64,000 bases of DNA from Alisma plantago-aquatica (Eukaryota > Streptophyta > Magnoliopsida > Alismatales > Alismataceae), in contig OY856412.1 of NCBI GenBank assembly GCA_963693085.1, forward strand, positions 350,113,957 through 350,177,956. Direction: 5' to 3'. The stretch's first letter is position 1; every line of letters starts with the position of its first letter. The notes under the pieces are model-generated. The model had not been told where the DNA came from and searched no databases. It worked only from the letters and a program-made list of their open reading frames with translations. A program made the position numbers and the translations under genes. Shown here in pieces: positions 13,495 to 27,690 of this stretch.

Positions 13495-16400
13495 TGTAAG
13501 GAGTGGAACCCAAGAGGAGATCCACTCCCTTCTTAAATTTGAAGAATAAAACATCCATTCCAAACGCAATTAAAAGGTATGTTGGAATAAGTGTAAAATA
13601 TTCAAATTTTGAATAATGGTATACAAAAGACCAACCTAAAGAAGTGGAATATTATTTCATGACTATAATCAATTTTTACAAAAGTACATCATCGTCTCCC
13701 ATAAAGGATTTACGTGAATATTACATCCTAAGGATCTATTACAGGAAAATCTAAACCGCATCAAGTTTGTCTTGCTTCAACTCCTTTGGCTAAGTCCTTA
13801 TTGAAAGCCATGTTCTTCTTTATCTACACCTGGGGGTTGGAAGCATACCCCAGCAAAAGGAGAAAAGTAGATGACATCAAAAAAAGGTTGGTATATGCAT
13901 ACTAAATCGGGTATTGAGAAATATATGGAGTAAAGAACATCAAGTAAAAAGTGCTTCCCATATAAAAGGAAGGAACTACACAACTAGGAATAAAAGAAAT
14001 ATGAATTCAATAAAATAAGAGCAAGGCATCCATGTGTTTCACCTATGAAAATACTAGAACAATATAAACATGTTGGTAGGAAAAACACATCTACCATAAA
14101 TTTGGCGTGAGTAGGAACATATACAGATCTACTGTGAATATGGGGTGAGCAGGAGCACGTACACATATTCTCTAAATATGGGGTCAGTAGGAACATATAC
14201 ACATCTACTCTGAGCAGGACAAGATTCACATTTGTTCTACTAATATCATTTGCAAGAATTATCACCTCTGCATTTTCAAACCAGTGGGAATTTACACATC
14301 CACATAAAATCACACATGCAACATTATACTAACAGTATCCACATGATGCATAAAAAAAGTGTAAGCAAGAATAAATTAGAACATCTAATAGATATAATGT
14401 GGAATCAGAGGATCCATAAAAAATTCACATCACATAAATGTGTAATATATACATCCACCACAAAAGTGGGAAAATTTAGGGATTCATCAAGAATAAAGGC
14501 ACAATCTTAAGTCAAAATAAAGCCTAATGAAATAGGATAATCATAATATCAAAATCATGAAGAATATTCCACATGGAATAAATTCTCAAAATAGAGATAT
14601 ATTGTGTGGTCTATGAAAAGAATGATAATTTAGGATGATTATTCAATATAGAACAATTGTGATACAAACATACCTTATTTGAAAGTCTTAGAAACACCCT
14701 TCACCAATCTAGTTATTTCCAAGGTCTCATTTTCCTATGTTCAAGCCACACATATATGTTAGGGTTTTACAAGACATAATGTGTAAAGAACCCTAATTTT
14801 ATACCTATTTGGAAAACCTCAGATTTTGATCTTGAAAACTTCACCATGATTTATTAGATTCTCCTGATAAAGAAAACATATTTTTATATTCAATTTGGAG
14901 ATTATATGATTAAGTTACAATTTTTAGGGTTTTTAATTATTTATTAGATTCCCAAAAAAATCAACCTTTGAAAACATGGAAATCAAACTCTAGATTAATA
15001 GAAAGATCTCATTTTTTTATTCCAAAACATATTTTTACATAATTTTTGGACAGGTAGAATAAAATATATGATTTTTGCAATTTTGACCAAGTATGAAGTT
15101 TGAAGAATCCACACCAGCAAAAGAATTTGTGAGAAAAGAATAGAGAGATGGAAAGGAGATGAGCCAGTGGCTTGCCCAAACTACAGACATCCAATTTAGT
15201 GGTCAAAGCCCTCATAGCCTCATCAATGCAAGAAAGAAATCGGGCAAAAAGATGATAATGCTCATGTGTGAGAAATAAATAAATGAGGAGAAATGAGGAG
15301 GGTAGCAACGGAATTTTAACTGAGGGATTGTTCTCCCCTCTCTTGATGCCATGAATAGCAGCGTAGAGCTACTTGAACCACACAAAATTGGCCAAATCCG
15401 CACGGCGTGATGATTCTTGAAAACAAGAACACTGAACGAAAGAGTAGGGTTCAAGGTACTTACTGCTAAGGGAAATTGACTAGAGGTGGCGAGGAGGAGG
15501 ACTACCCTCCACAAACCCAAACTGAATCGAGACTGTTGGTGACAACTCATGAAGATTGGGAAGAAATTAGAATGAGAAAGCAGTTGCATAGATTCTAACA
15601 GAGGTTGGGGTACCACTATTTATAGGTGCAGTTTCATGTGGTGGTGTGTGCGGTAGGTAGACTCGAGTAATCAAAAAATAAATTTGGAAAAATCTCATAC
15701 ACAATTATATGTCAAAAATAAGGGCTTGTTGGATGTGGGATCCAATTTGGAAGACAAAGTAAAAGAAATCTTGAGAAACAGACAACCGAGGAAGAAAGTG
15801 GATTTGAGAATCACATTGTTCGCGATGGTAGTGTTCACTTGAGCGGGTCTCCTACTCGAGGTAGGAGATGACAGACAAGTCGTTGGATCAAGATCTAATG
15901 GTTCTCATTAAATCTAAAATAAAGAAGCGTGTGACATAAATTTTATGTCCCAATCAATTTTGAATAAAGTGTAAATGCAATTATTTCTCATTTTCTCTCT
16001 CCTCTTTTGAGGGTGTAAACAAACTCCAAATTAAATGAAATTTTGGCACCCAACCTAATTTGAATATGTAGAATCCAAATATGGAATTATTTTTTAGTTT
16101 TGGGTACTCTAACTATTTTATTTAATTCTTTTAAAGCAATTCATATTTTCTCTTTCTTAATGCATTAGAGACTTCTAGAATTACCCAGTTAATGTGAAAC
16201 TTCACCCTCAACCAAACTAAAGCATGTTGGACATGAATTTTCCATTAATGTCTTCTCTTGAGATTATTTATTACATTTTTCAATATTTTGGGTTTTATTT
16301 ACATTTTCTCTCTCCTAAACACAATAGAACACTAAAGATTGCCCAATTATTGAAAATTCACACAAACGATTTTTTGGCATATAGATTTTGAATCTATGAT

Positions 16401-17077
16401 TAGTTTTCTCTTTTGGAGTCAATAAATGTTTTATTTCATATTTTGAAGAAAACTCACCTTTTCATTTCTAAATGAAATATATTTAGTTATCATTATCCCA
16501 AAATTGTGAAACTTGGCCTCCAAGCCAAAACATATTCAAATAAAATGTGAAGTTATTATTATCTAATTAATCTTCCTTTTATGAGTCTTACATAATTAAC
16601 ATTTTTGACCCATTATTATTTAGTTAACATATTATTTCATCATTATGATTATCATTCTTCCAATTGTGACCCATATCTTCACATTACAACCAAAAGGATC
16701 ATATATTATTACTGTGTACTTAATATTTTATGTTTATTATTTAACTCATTAAATTCATCAATTCCTTATTTTTTTTAACTATGTATCAATAATCTCAATT
16801 ATGGACACCTAGTATTTATATGCACATTATTTCTCTTAACCTCATACCTTAATCGACATTTTCTCATGTGACACGTTTTATTAGTCTATAGATTATTATC
16901 AGAGCATTAGGTCATGCATATATGTTAGGGTGATTTATTCATGTGTTAACATATTAGGGTTACAATTCACTACTACTAGGTTTATCTTCATCCTAGTTTG
17001 GCTAAACCAAAGAACTAAACTTTCTTTCCTCCAAGACATAAGATCGAGGTCAAGAGGCTAGGTTTCGGTTCGTTACA
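13495..17077 (-). mobile_element. Solo LTR of a gypsy-like family, minus orientation
   Basis: The 3.58-kb unit begins TGTAAGGAG and ends TTCGTTACA on the plus strand. It is flanked by TGACT (13,490-13,494) and CGACT (17,078-17,082), a 5-bp target duplication with one change. Its minus-strand 3' end, around 13,520-13,640, resembles the ends of the LTRs at 24,419 and 29,805, sharing TTTTGTATACCA and GTTTGGAATGGATGT. No primer site or purine tract adjoins it, so it is a solo LTR left by recombination. ORFs at 15,009-15,616 on the minus strand lie in its transcribed leader and are not recognised. Confidence 0.8.
15616..15625 (-). promoter_or_regulatory. TATA box of the solo LTR
   Basis: CTATTTATAG on the plus strand reads CTATAAATAG on the minus strand. 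It lies about 1.45 kb from the LTR's 5' end, before a less AT-rich leader. Confidence 0.5.
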
Positions 17078-19279
17078 CGACTAGAGATTCAGAGGTAAGA
17101 AGAAATAACCCTAATTCATGGTACTTTCTAAATTGATAGTTTTATAAGGAATGAAGGATTGTTTTTGCATTTCCCAAAATGCCATTATAAGTCAAATGAC
17201 ATAGTATACATATCTAAATGCAATATAAGAAATTAATAAGGGTGAGATAAATGTGATGATAAGTAAAGAATGATATATTAATAAAATAAGTATGAGGAAG
17301 TCTTTTATGTATTTACTTTAAATATATATGGGTTGACATAAAATGCATGAGATACACTAAAACAAGACTATAAAGGATTTTAATGAGAGAGAATATTTAC
17401 GCACTAAGTAAATTTTGAATGATTTGTTCCAAGAGTAATAGCGAACATGAAATGAAAGAAGTTGACTCTGATGAATATGAGATGAAGGGAAAATGATGCA
17501 AATTAGTAGATGGATCTAAGAATCTGACTCTAACCTTAGAGCTAGGTGATGTTAATGAATAATAAACTCAATTGAGGAATTTAGAAATGCATATGGGTAT
17601 AGTTGAATTCAATTATAAGATGAGGGATGTGAATTGATTTACAATAATATGTTCTTAGATTGTAATTGTCTATTATATTACTTATATTTTGATAATGATC
17701 TAATCTGACAGATTTCAAATGAGATCACTTATGTGTTGAACAGTAACCCTAACTAAAAAATAGTACACAGTAAAATATCATTATTAAGTGTTTTATACAT
17801 GTTTATGCTTTGAGGTTTATTTAAATTTCTTGAAATCATATGGAATAAGTGTGTGTGGAATGATGAACTTGTTTTGCATGATGAATGACATATAATGTCT
17901 ATACGCTTATATTTTTGCAATTTCTAATGTATGTAATATCATGACAACTATAACATGGAATGAACTGATAGGAAATATGTTGAGATTGAATTGATATGCA
18001 TATATTACTTTTATGAAACATTGTTTGGGATAAATTTTGGATAATGAATTATATCTCAAGATGATGGCCCACTGATGCTGACAGAAGTAAAAATGATATA
18101 GAAATGGACAGGGACATTTATGTTGCAAACTACAGATTGTCCTACATATCATTTAAATCATCATCTATCTTGTTAGTCGTAATCTTCTTTAATTCATTCT
18201 AGTTTTGCAATAATATACACATTTGATTCATGATGGTTTAATTTTTTTGTAAAGATGAGAAAATGGATTAAATAACAAGAAAAATAATGACACATCTAGT
18301 TACATGCCTAGAAAATCTTGAATCCCATCAAGATCCATACTAGGGAAATCAAACAGATTTCCTTATAGTAATTAGAGAATTATGAGAAGGAATTTTGGAA
18401 TGTGGATCGAAATCTTAAAAGTTATATCACTAGGATTTAGGAGTGAGTCATCTGGTGTGATTCTGGCCCTAAATCATATACTATGAAAGTCTTTGTCTAG
18501 GAGGGATAGACTCCGATGAAATGAAAATTGTAGAACATAAGAAATAAGATGATATTTTACATTCTATTTCGTAGGTTCCTATCTCATGTACTCAAGAGGG
18601 GTATGTGAGTCTCTTAAGGAAATCCTATGGTGGTCTAGGGTCTATTGTTGATATCTTAGGGTGGACGACTAAATCATAAGGTAGTTATGGTGAGTCACTG
18701 ACACAAGAATTAGGTGTAGTGACTTCTACTTGGAAAGGTACAAGTCAAGTTGTTTTAGGACAAACCATAATAGAAGCTGTGTAGAATATGGTTGAATGTT
18801 TATTACAAGTCATTTCTTCTTGTTGATAGACATGTTGTTGTTGAATTTGTTTCTAATTGTGGAAGTAATTGTTCTTTTATAAAGATAATTCAATTCAATA
18901 TTATTATTTGTCTAGTTTGGAATCGGATTTTAAATGTCGACAAGTTATGTTGAGATTAATACCCACTATGAATATAGTTTAGATTTACTTGTCATATGAA
19001 TAAAATTGTTTGGTGGACATATCTTATGTGTACTTCAACTTTAGGACTGTCTGGTCTGTTATGTTATTCTTATGTCTTGTTTCTAGTTGTTTAGATCTTA
19101 TTTATTACTCCTATAGTCAAATTGTAATTCTAGGTTACTTAACATTTACTTATTTGTTCATATATATGTTGTGAAAGAAGTTTTAAAGTTGGATTATAAT
19201 ATGTGAATGCCTTATTTGATTTATTAGATTAGTGTCATAAAATGGATATGCTAAATTCTAGGTTTTATATATTAGTTAA

Positions 19280-22200
19280 TGACCCCCTCCCCGTGTTATC
19301 CCCTATTCAGGTAGACTGAGGGAGCAAGGGTCATTATCAATAATACATGATCACAGGCTTAGCAAATAACTAGAAATAATTAATAAATTTGACTAATAAA
19401 GAGGAGTTTGGTATAAGATTAATATTTCATTATCCACTAAGGAATTACATGATCTGGATATCTAAAGTTGAAACATGGAATAGAAGCTATCTAACTATAA
19501 CCTCCAAGTTTACATTAATGTCTCTTTATTTTGTACCTTCTTTTAGGATATTTGTTTTCATCATACTTGTAGAATAGCAGTGTGTCCTAAAATTCCAACA
19601 AACAAAACAATCATTCGGTATAATAAGTTATACTGGTATGTGGGGGAAACAAAATGTTCTTATATACTTGTAACAACATATCCACAACAATAATTGTTAT
19701 AGAATCAAAGTTTATTGTCTTATTCATAACTTCTCAACCATTTTTACTCAACCTCTGGTATACCCTCTCCTAGTATTTTGTCCATGCAACGGACTTTAGG
19801 CCACCTCTCAATCTGGAGCTAGGTGCCTATGTTAGCCACCTTTCAACATGGAGTTAGGTGCCACATTGGTCTTCCCAATCTGAGGTTTGACCTCATATGA
19901 CTTCCCAATCTGGAGCCTGGTCTGATCTTCCCATTCTGGGGCCTGGTCTTAAGTCATCATCATGATTTTTCATTCCTTTTCATTCTCAAATTTCCAGAGT
20001 TGGTATACCAGTTTGAAAAAGTTATAAGCATAATATTGTGATAGCCATAGTGACTTTATAGATTGCAGGAAATAAATATCATCTAACCATTTAATTTTAA
20101 ACAGTTCGGTAAAACCTCAAAAAACACCGCGAAATTAAAATGGTTAGTCATAGGCGTAACCGCATACCTTCTTTCATGCAGAATAATGCAGAATACTTTA
20201 AGCACATTCAATCAATCGAATCAATAGATCCAAGAAACTCAATAATTAATCAACATATAAGTCCTAAAGTGTCACCACCTCATATTCATCAAACTAAAAC
20301 CTACTCGAGTCCTAGTCTAGGGTTTAAGTTTTCTTGATATCGATTTATCATTAGGGTCACACTTTGAAACCTGGATTACCATTAGGTGTAGCCATGATCA
20401 TTAAATCTATCATATTATTGCATCATGAATACTTAGATTAGATTTACTTAACAAATTATGATCTTTGTCCCCAATAATCCAATCTATCACTTCCTTACAT
20501 TAAGATTACTCAGATTTGCTTATTTACAACATGGCAAGATATGGTCTGTAATTCCTAATTCATCGTATTCATGGTTATCCACATTAATTGTCATTATTAT
20601 GATCAGGAATATGTCAAATCACCATTTTATTCCACTTTGTCGGATAATAGCATAAAAGAGAAGTTTTTAATGGTCAACATATTAATGCACAAATCTAGGG
20701 TTCTTATACTTGAATCATTATTTTAACCCATGTTAGTGCTAATTTTGAAATAGGCAGCAGAATTAGGTTTCATTGATATTTTATTTGAGTTCCTCTCATT
20801 TTTCTGATCAAAATGATATGCAAATTTACTATTTTTCAAACATCCTAGCAATTTCTATGATTTAAATGAAATAATACTTTATACCTCAAGCATATGACTA
20901 TGTGGCTAGCATTTATTGATCCGCACTACAGGGAACACTGCCATGTGGTTAAGTGGAAATGCGGTCCACTCTTGGTTCCTTTGTGGACCGGTTTGAAAGG
21001 CTGGTTCGTATCTGAACCCGATCGTCACCTTCCCCTTGCAGAGGGACTCTTCGCCGCTCGTCCAAGGCGTGCCGTCTGCGCACTGCACGGACGACCTTCT
21101 TCGTACCCAGCTACAGGCCGCCGCAGCTCGGCACGGCCATGGAAGTCTGCTGCGGACTCATCTTGCTTCCAGGGCACCGACCGGAGGGACTCTATACCCT
21201 AGGAACAGAGTGCTGCAGGCGGTGAACGAGGCATCTTGCAGACCATGGCAGGGCTTCAGATCCCTTCTCCCGGTCACTAGAGGACCAAGGGAGCGTCCAG
21301 ATACCTCCTCCCGCCCACCATGCATACGAAGGGGGAAGGTTGGCCTCGCCGAAGGGCGTGTGGGTGAGAGGGAGACGGCTGTGGATGTCTGCAGGGCTTG
21401 TAGGTCGGAAGATAGGGAGGGAGTGCCACCGTTGTATCTAATCATTGCAGCAGGCCGGATGGATGAGGTTGTAGCCTTCCTCATAAGTCTTTCTCCCTGT
21501 CCAGAGATCCTAGGGTTTCTTTCCAGGGGCAGGGTACAACATGGAGGCTTGCCAAAATCGTTCAACTCTCCGCTGAGGAACCGAAGGGAGGAAGTCCGTT
21601 ATTTGCGGGGATTCAAGCATTATCGGGTTAGATGTACTTCATTCCGTCACCCGGACAGGGTCCTGAGTCTTTATAGGCACTAGGGAGGGATGAACGTAGG
21701 TTTGGTAGGTCTATTTCCATTCAGAACCGTATGAGAAAGGCAAGTCATTACTATACATTCCTTCCTCTCCCTTTTCTCAAGGAAAGTACGTGGTCATATT
21801 CAATATAGACCCAAATGATTGCACAAGAAATCCCCACTTCCTCATTAAAACTTAGATTTGGTAAAACCCTTGCTGTAAAAGGAAAGTGATCAATACATTT
21901 CTCGATTCATTGATATGGGTTAGTTTCTTTTTTGTACACAGTTGGGATGTATTATATTCTTACTTTCCCTTAATTATATTCACATTGTAGGATTTTTATA
22001 GAGATATCTTTTCACATCCAAAAACTTGTTTTTTTCTAACATTTATTAAAGGCATACTATTATCTCACAGAAAATCCCAATTTGTATAATTCTCTTCTTT
22101 TCCATTATTACTTTCGAGTATACCAAAGGTTTGATCAAAACAATATTAATTGAAGTATCAAAACATGTGTTGTCAAAATGGCTAGATAATCACTCTTTTA

Positions 22201-22575
22201 ATTATCCAAAGCTCCACACATCTTTTTTTTTGCAAATTGCATATTATTCAATATTTTAGTTATTTAGAAAATCATAAAATTTTTATCCTTCGTTTAAGCA
22301 TAAAAGCTCTCTTTTCTAGAGTATTCCACATAATTCTATATTTAGAACATCCATTGTGAATTACTTTTAGTAATTTATTTATTATTGGATTTTTCCTCTC
22401 TTTTAATGGTTTATTGAAAACCAATTATTCAAAATCCATCCCACATGGAGTATTTTCACTTTCAAACCATAATTTTCAAACAAGACACATAGATATCTAT
22501 ATTTATAATGTGTCGTATCTATTGCATTGTTTGCAAAAAATATATATTAAAACATGGGAAAACCAGGATATAACA
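19280..22575 (-). mobile_element. Solo LTR, same family as the element at 1,650-9,739
   Basis: The unit starts TGACCCCCTCCCC and ends AGGATATAACA, matching both ends and the overall order of the LTR at 6,477-9,739. The family-Y sequence stops at 19,279 and resumes at 22,576, as judged from the uninterrupted copy near 10,240-10,265. No primer site or purine tract is attached. A clear 5-bp duplication was not found, so the exact edges may be a few bases off. The segment 20,890-21,700 is far richer in G and C than the rest and has ORFs on both strands, which I read as the transcribed leader, not a gene. Confidence 0.7.
21668..21678 (-). promoter_or_regulatory. TATA box of the second solo LTR
   Basis: CTTTATAGGC on the plus strand reads GCCTATAAAG on the minus strand. 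It sits at the edge of the GC-rich leader, as expected for an LTR core promoter. Confidence 0.5.
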
Positions 22576-23113
22576 ACTAGACATAGTAATATGTGCAAGT
22601 TCTTATAAATGCAATATATAATCTAATAGTGGTGCATGTAACTAGCTTGAGTTGGAGGTATCCACTCACTAGGGCTTTATATGAGTCTCACGATATTGTT
22701 TCAGATGTGTTTAGGTATGGTACTGTCCAACGAAGAGGGTCAGACAAAAAAGATGTAAAGAGAATTTTCTAGATTAAAATGTCCTATAGTCTCTCTTTCT
22801 TGGTAAGGGTTGTAGATTGAGTTTTTTCTTTCATGTATATACAATAGATTTAAATTGAACTACATATGAGAAATAATACTTAATTCTTATTTTGGTGGAG
22901 TACAAAAGATTTGTGATAACTTAATATGTTGTTCTGGATGTGACAATGGTTTATGAGATTTAATGAGAAAGAAAGATAAAAAAAATTGTATGTGTCTTGC
23001 ATAAATTGTATTAATCATTTTCATTGAGAATTAGTTTTTTTTATATATTTGGATATGTTTAGGGTTTCTCTTTAATGGTTGGCATTTATGTTGATAAAAA
23101 GAGAGGTCTGACA

Positions 23114-23632
23114 ACTTGGTATCAGAGCTTAGGTTAGATGAATGTGCATGGACAATAGGATCAAGGCTAAATGATAAAATATATTTTGAACCTAACATGA
23201 ATGATATTCATATTGACTAAACTCAGTATTCAACTACTCTGGTCAAGTATTAGTACTAAGATAAGTTAGTATGGAACTACTGATTGTACTTGTTCTGGCT
23301 GCACTGACCAAGCATCTAGATGAAGATAGTTTTGCAGTATAACAAGATGCATGTTGGTAATAAAATGATAAAATGGAGAAAGAGAAAGGATTATATAATT
23401 TAAAATGGAACCCAAGACAAGATGGAAATGTCACATGAGAAAGATAAATGAATCAGATAGATTATGAAGATAATTCCTAATGAATTTGAATAAGAGTGTG
23501 AATATGAAATTGTAAGTAAAATCTGAGAATTGGGAATTATGCCCACTAAATAATCTTCACCATGAATAGAATTGATGGATGGGGACAATAATCTAGACTG
23601 ATAATAAATCTTCATCCATGAGATACATAATC
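23114..23632 (+). other. Family-Y internal region, second copy (broken)
   Basis: It opens with a perfect tRNA-Met primer-binding site, TGGTATCAGAGC (23,117-23,128). It then follows the first internal copy (10,765-11,270) to the shared phrase GATACATAATCA near 23,625, where a LINE replaces it. No coding potential was seen. Confidence 0.7.
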
Positions 23633-25428
23633 ATGGCGGTGTATTAACGAAGTCCAAAGAATAACTAATTCAAAAGGAAGATATATAGGATCATACCCAA
23701 ATCTCAATATGATGCAACTATCTAGGGATATGAGAGAAAAGAAAGAAGTTATTAAAGAATATAAAAAGGCGAGGTGTAGATACTATGAATGGATATATAA
23801 CAAGTTGGACAATTGAGAAGGGTTATATATAATGTGTCATATGTATAAAGGTAATGAAGAGACTTGACTCAAGTAAAATGCATACAGAATGGAAATGGTA
23901 GAGTGTTGATGTAGGATAATGATCTTAAGAACCAATGACAATAGTACTTTCATAAGATGTTCAGCAAATATAATTTGAATAACATGAGGGACTCATGTGA
24001 CACAAATTCAAGAGATATAATTTATGCACCAAGGAATTTACTATATGAGGACAAGATTTCCCTGAAAAAGATGAAAGTCAAAAAATCATGCATGTCAAAT
24101 AGTATCATGTTGATGTATGGAAGAGTATGGAGGGATCTACATGGTAAATGAATATTCTTAATAAGATTGTGAAGACCAAGAAAATGTTAGTTGAGTGGAG
24201 ATATAATAATATAGTCTTCATCAACAAGGACAAAGGAGATTTTCAAAGATGCAAAACTACATAGGAATCAAGATAATGAGTCACACTACAAGCTTTGGGA
24301 GATAATTATTGAGCAATGGTTAAGATCTATAATTCAGATATAGATGTCTAATTTGGTTTCATGTCTATAGGATCAACAACATATGCTAATTTTCTGATAA
24401 GGAGAATTATGAGGAAATTGTAACATACCGAATTCTAAACTTTTGTCTTTTGACCCTCTTTCCCATCTTTTCCTTTCATTTATATCTTTATTGGCCTTTT
24501 TGTTTAATTAGTGGAATTTATAGTGGTTTAGTGAACATTTATTCACTAATTATACCAATGGAAGGGTTTATGCACAAATACCTTAAGCAAAGCTTAATTA
24601 CCATAATTAAGTGCTATAAACCTTAATCTAACTTTTTGATGTGATTTGAAAACATAAAATATGTCACATAACTCATTTTAGTGATAATGTGAAGATAAGA
24701 CACTTAATTGGATGAACAATTTAGATAATGGGTCGTTAATGGGACATATGACATATATCATAAAAAGAAGTCTCAAAAGAGGAAACAAATTTCAAATTCA
24801 AAATCTACATATCAAAATTAGCCTACATGTCAAATTTCATCTAATTTGGACAACCTTGAAATATTAGGATAAGTTTAGGAGAGAGAAAATTAATAAAAAG
24901 GCATAAGTAATTAATAATGTGATTATATAACTTCAAAATATGGAAATAATGGAAAATTCATATTATACACAAAAAAGATAACTTGTGAAAGCAGTTTGGT
25001 CCAATTTGGATGTTGTTTGTGCAAGTTATGCAATTATATGCACATTCTGGACTTTTATGCAATTTACCCAATTGGGAGGTTTTCTTTGCAAATTATCACC
25101 TGAATTTTAATCCTAAGATATTACCTTACTATTAACAAGATTTTGAACCATGGGGCACTTGGTTGCACCTTGGTTTGAAGGTGTTTCCCTCCAAAGGCAT
25201 TATAGGGATTACTCTCCTTATAAATGTGCTTATCTTTAAAAGCTATCAACCAGTGGGGTTATTTTTTTTATTGGAGGACGGTGGCGATGGCCTAGAAGCC
25301 TCCATAGGCCTTTAGGACCGACCTTGGACATACAAGAAAAGTCTATGATCTGTCCTTTTGCATGTCCATGAAGCCTTAGCCTAAGGACACATGGAAAGTC
25401 ACATAGACACCTCATGCTTGCCCCCTTC

Positions 25429-25437
25429 TTTATAAAT
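25429..25437 (+). promoter_or_regulatory. LTR TATA box
   Basis: TTTATAAAT lies about 1 kb into the 5' LTR. The 3' LTR has TTTATAAAG at 30,815-30,823 in the same context, after a CTCATGCTTGCCCCC stretch shared by both. Confidence 0.45.
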
Positions 25438-26591
25438 CCATGCCTACCCCTCCCCACCTCCTAGTCTAAGAAGCAATCCTCTCCTTATATTTCCCACGGC
25501 TTAGAGCATCATCCCTTATATGTTTGACCATGAAGTTTTTGTCCCAAGGTAAAAGAGGGTGCCTACCTTGGTGAAGAAGGCTCCTAGGGTTCCAAATTTC
25601 TCTATTTAGGATTTCTTAAGCTCCTCCTTGGTGATTTTGACCAAAACTAGCAAGAATCCTCCATTCATTCCCTATTTTTATATTTTAAGTATTCTTCCCA
25701 CTTTCTTATAGGTCATAACCATGACCTTCCATGGTAAAACTCCACCTAGAACCCTAAAACATCTCATCTCCATGCTCTTTTGCTAGGGTTTGCACCTCTA
25801 AAGTGGAGAAGGTGATCTTTGCTCAAGAAAGGATCTTGGCTTGGAGCAACCAAACCTTCTAATCTTAGGATCCTTTATGTTTGGACCTTCTTACCTTCCT
25901 AGAGGAAAGTTTTGTTAACCCCCTTCTCATATATTGCGTACTACATGCTTAAAACTCATGCTTCTATGTTTAAAATCAATGATCTCCATTTCTATTTACC
26001 ATGTCCTTCTAGGGTTTTGGTTTCTTCTTGTTTTACCTTCTCTATAAGCTCTAGGTTGGTTACCTATCCGTATTCAAACCTGATCTTGAGTCAAATGGTG
26101 TTTTCTTCCTCTCCCTCTCTCTTCAATTATCTCGATCAATTTGATGACGTGGAAATTTCCTATTTGTCAGTATTGAAAAATTCATATCTTCTAATCTGCT
26201 TTTCCAATTTTGACAAATAAATATATTTTGGAATTAAAAAATTAATCTCTATCTAATAAAAATATTTTCAAGGTCTGATTTTGTGGTTTGACGAAGGGTG
26301 ATTTTTGTAAAATGAATTTAATGCATAAAATCCATAAAAATTACATCTTATTCATCATAACTCCAAAATTAACATAAAAATGTGTTTTCTTCATCAGGAG
26401 AACCTAATAAATTTATTGATGATATTTTTAAAAGAGAAATCCGAATTTTTATAAAAAGTTATGAAATTAGGGTTTCTATACATTAATGTGCATTATGTAC
26501 TCTAATACATGTTAATACATTGAAAATTGGCAAAGTGGAACTTGGACTCAATTAAAGTGGTGAAAGTTAGTCGTTGATATTGGTAAGAGAG

Positions 26592-26749
26592 GTATGTGCA
26601 ATATCTTTTTATGTATGTGCAATGCCTATTTATGTATGTGTAATCCCTTTTTATGTATGTGCAATCCTATTTATGTATGTGCAATCTCTCTTTATGTATG
26701 TGCAGTCTATCTTTATGTATGTGCAATCCCTCTTTATGTATGTGCATTT
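26592..26749 (+). repeat. 21-bp tandem repeat in the 5' LTR (about 8 units)
   Basis: Units begin GTATGTGCAAT and continue with a T-rich spacer ending TTTAT. The period is 20-22 bp. The same array is kept in the 3' LTR (31,974-32,130), so it predates the insertion. A 71-codon ORF across it is a by-product of the period being a multiple of three. Confidence 0.9.
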
Positions 26750-27690
26750 ACACCTTAAGTTGGAAATTTCTATAATGAGTATTTATTAAACCCTATTTCA
26801 TATACTCTTGAATCTTTTTCTATACTTACCTCATAAATCAATTTTGGAACATTATTCTTGGGTCTTGGTACCCCACTGCAATGCTTATTGATTCATATAA
26901 TTATTCTTGTCATGACTACTTTTTCTAGCATGTGGATTTATGTTCTATTTAAAATAAAGTAGCGGTACTTATGTACAACCACCCACAGAGGGCATGTAAA
27001 TAATTTTCCTGGGAAATGTCTTTTTCTCCCCATAATATTGTAGGTGATTGGGAATGTCTTATTCTCTTCTCACCTAAGGTTAGAGGTTCGGTAGGTTCCT
27101 CAACCCTACTTAGTTAGATAGACATAATTATCTTACATGCAAAATCCTTTTTATTATATTTGTTAATGGCAAGCTTCTTTGATATATAGCCTCATACTAT
27201 TGTTATATTCATCATATGATGAACCCTAGCCTGTTTTTATTTGCTTTACTTATCTTGATATCCTAGACTAGTTTTGTGACACATAATTTTCTTCCCTTTC
27301 CCTTTTTGTTGGGTGCCTTCCCAACCACCCAGGTGCTGAGCAAGGTGATGGACAAGACAGGGAAGATCTTAGCTTTTGGCTTGGACTCAGTTGATGGAGA
27401 TGTTGCTTGGAGACAAGATTGTAGTAGTCTAGACTTCTCTCTATCTAGATCTTGATTGTGTGTCTTGATATAAACCCTAATGGGAGAATTTAATGTATTT
27501 TTGTAAACCTTTTATGAAATTTAACATAGTCAGTTATTTTTTGTTATTCCGCTACTTTCTAATGGTCTTTTGTATACCAATGTTTAATAAATTTGGAAAA
27601 TTTATGGACATTCCATCATACCTCTAAGAGTGTTTGGAATGGATGTCAATTCTTCAAAGTTTTAGTAAGGGTTGATTTTACTCCCTTACA

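Larger units (their letters stand above)
11578..23113 (+). repeat. Family-Y LTR, second copy (interrupted, ~4.65 kb when insertions are removed)
   Basis: It starts TGTATAATAACCC directly after the purine tract and ends GTCTGACA directly before a perfect primer-binding site (23,117). Two solo LTRs of other families interrupt it (13,495-17,077 and 19,280-22,575). Removing them leaves about 4.65 kb. A TATA box lies near 12,259. No supported gene is inside. Confidence 0.65.
24419..27690 (+). repeat. 5' LTR (3.27 kb)
   Basis: It begins TGTAACATACC, ends CTCCCTTACA and is followed after three bases by the primer site. It is closely similar along its whole length to 29,805-33,065. Confidence 0.9.

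Noticed and set aside
20894..21683. ORFs of 102-215 codons in a GC-rich block
   Set aside because: The block sits within a solo LTR just downstream of its minus-strand TATA box. The frames overlap on both strands and show no domain.
26574..26789. 71-codon ORF of YVQSLFM-type repeats (also 31,956-32,171)
   Set aside because: It is a translation of the 21-bp LTR tandem array; there is no evidence that it is a protein.
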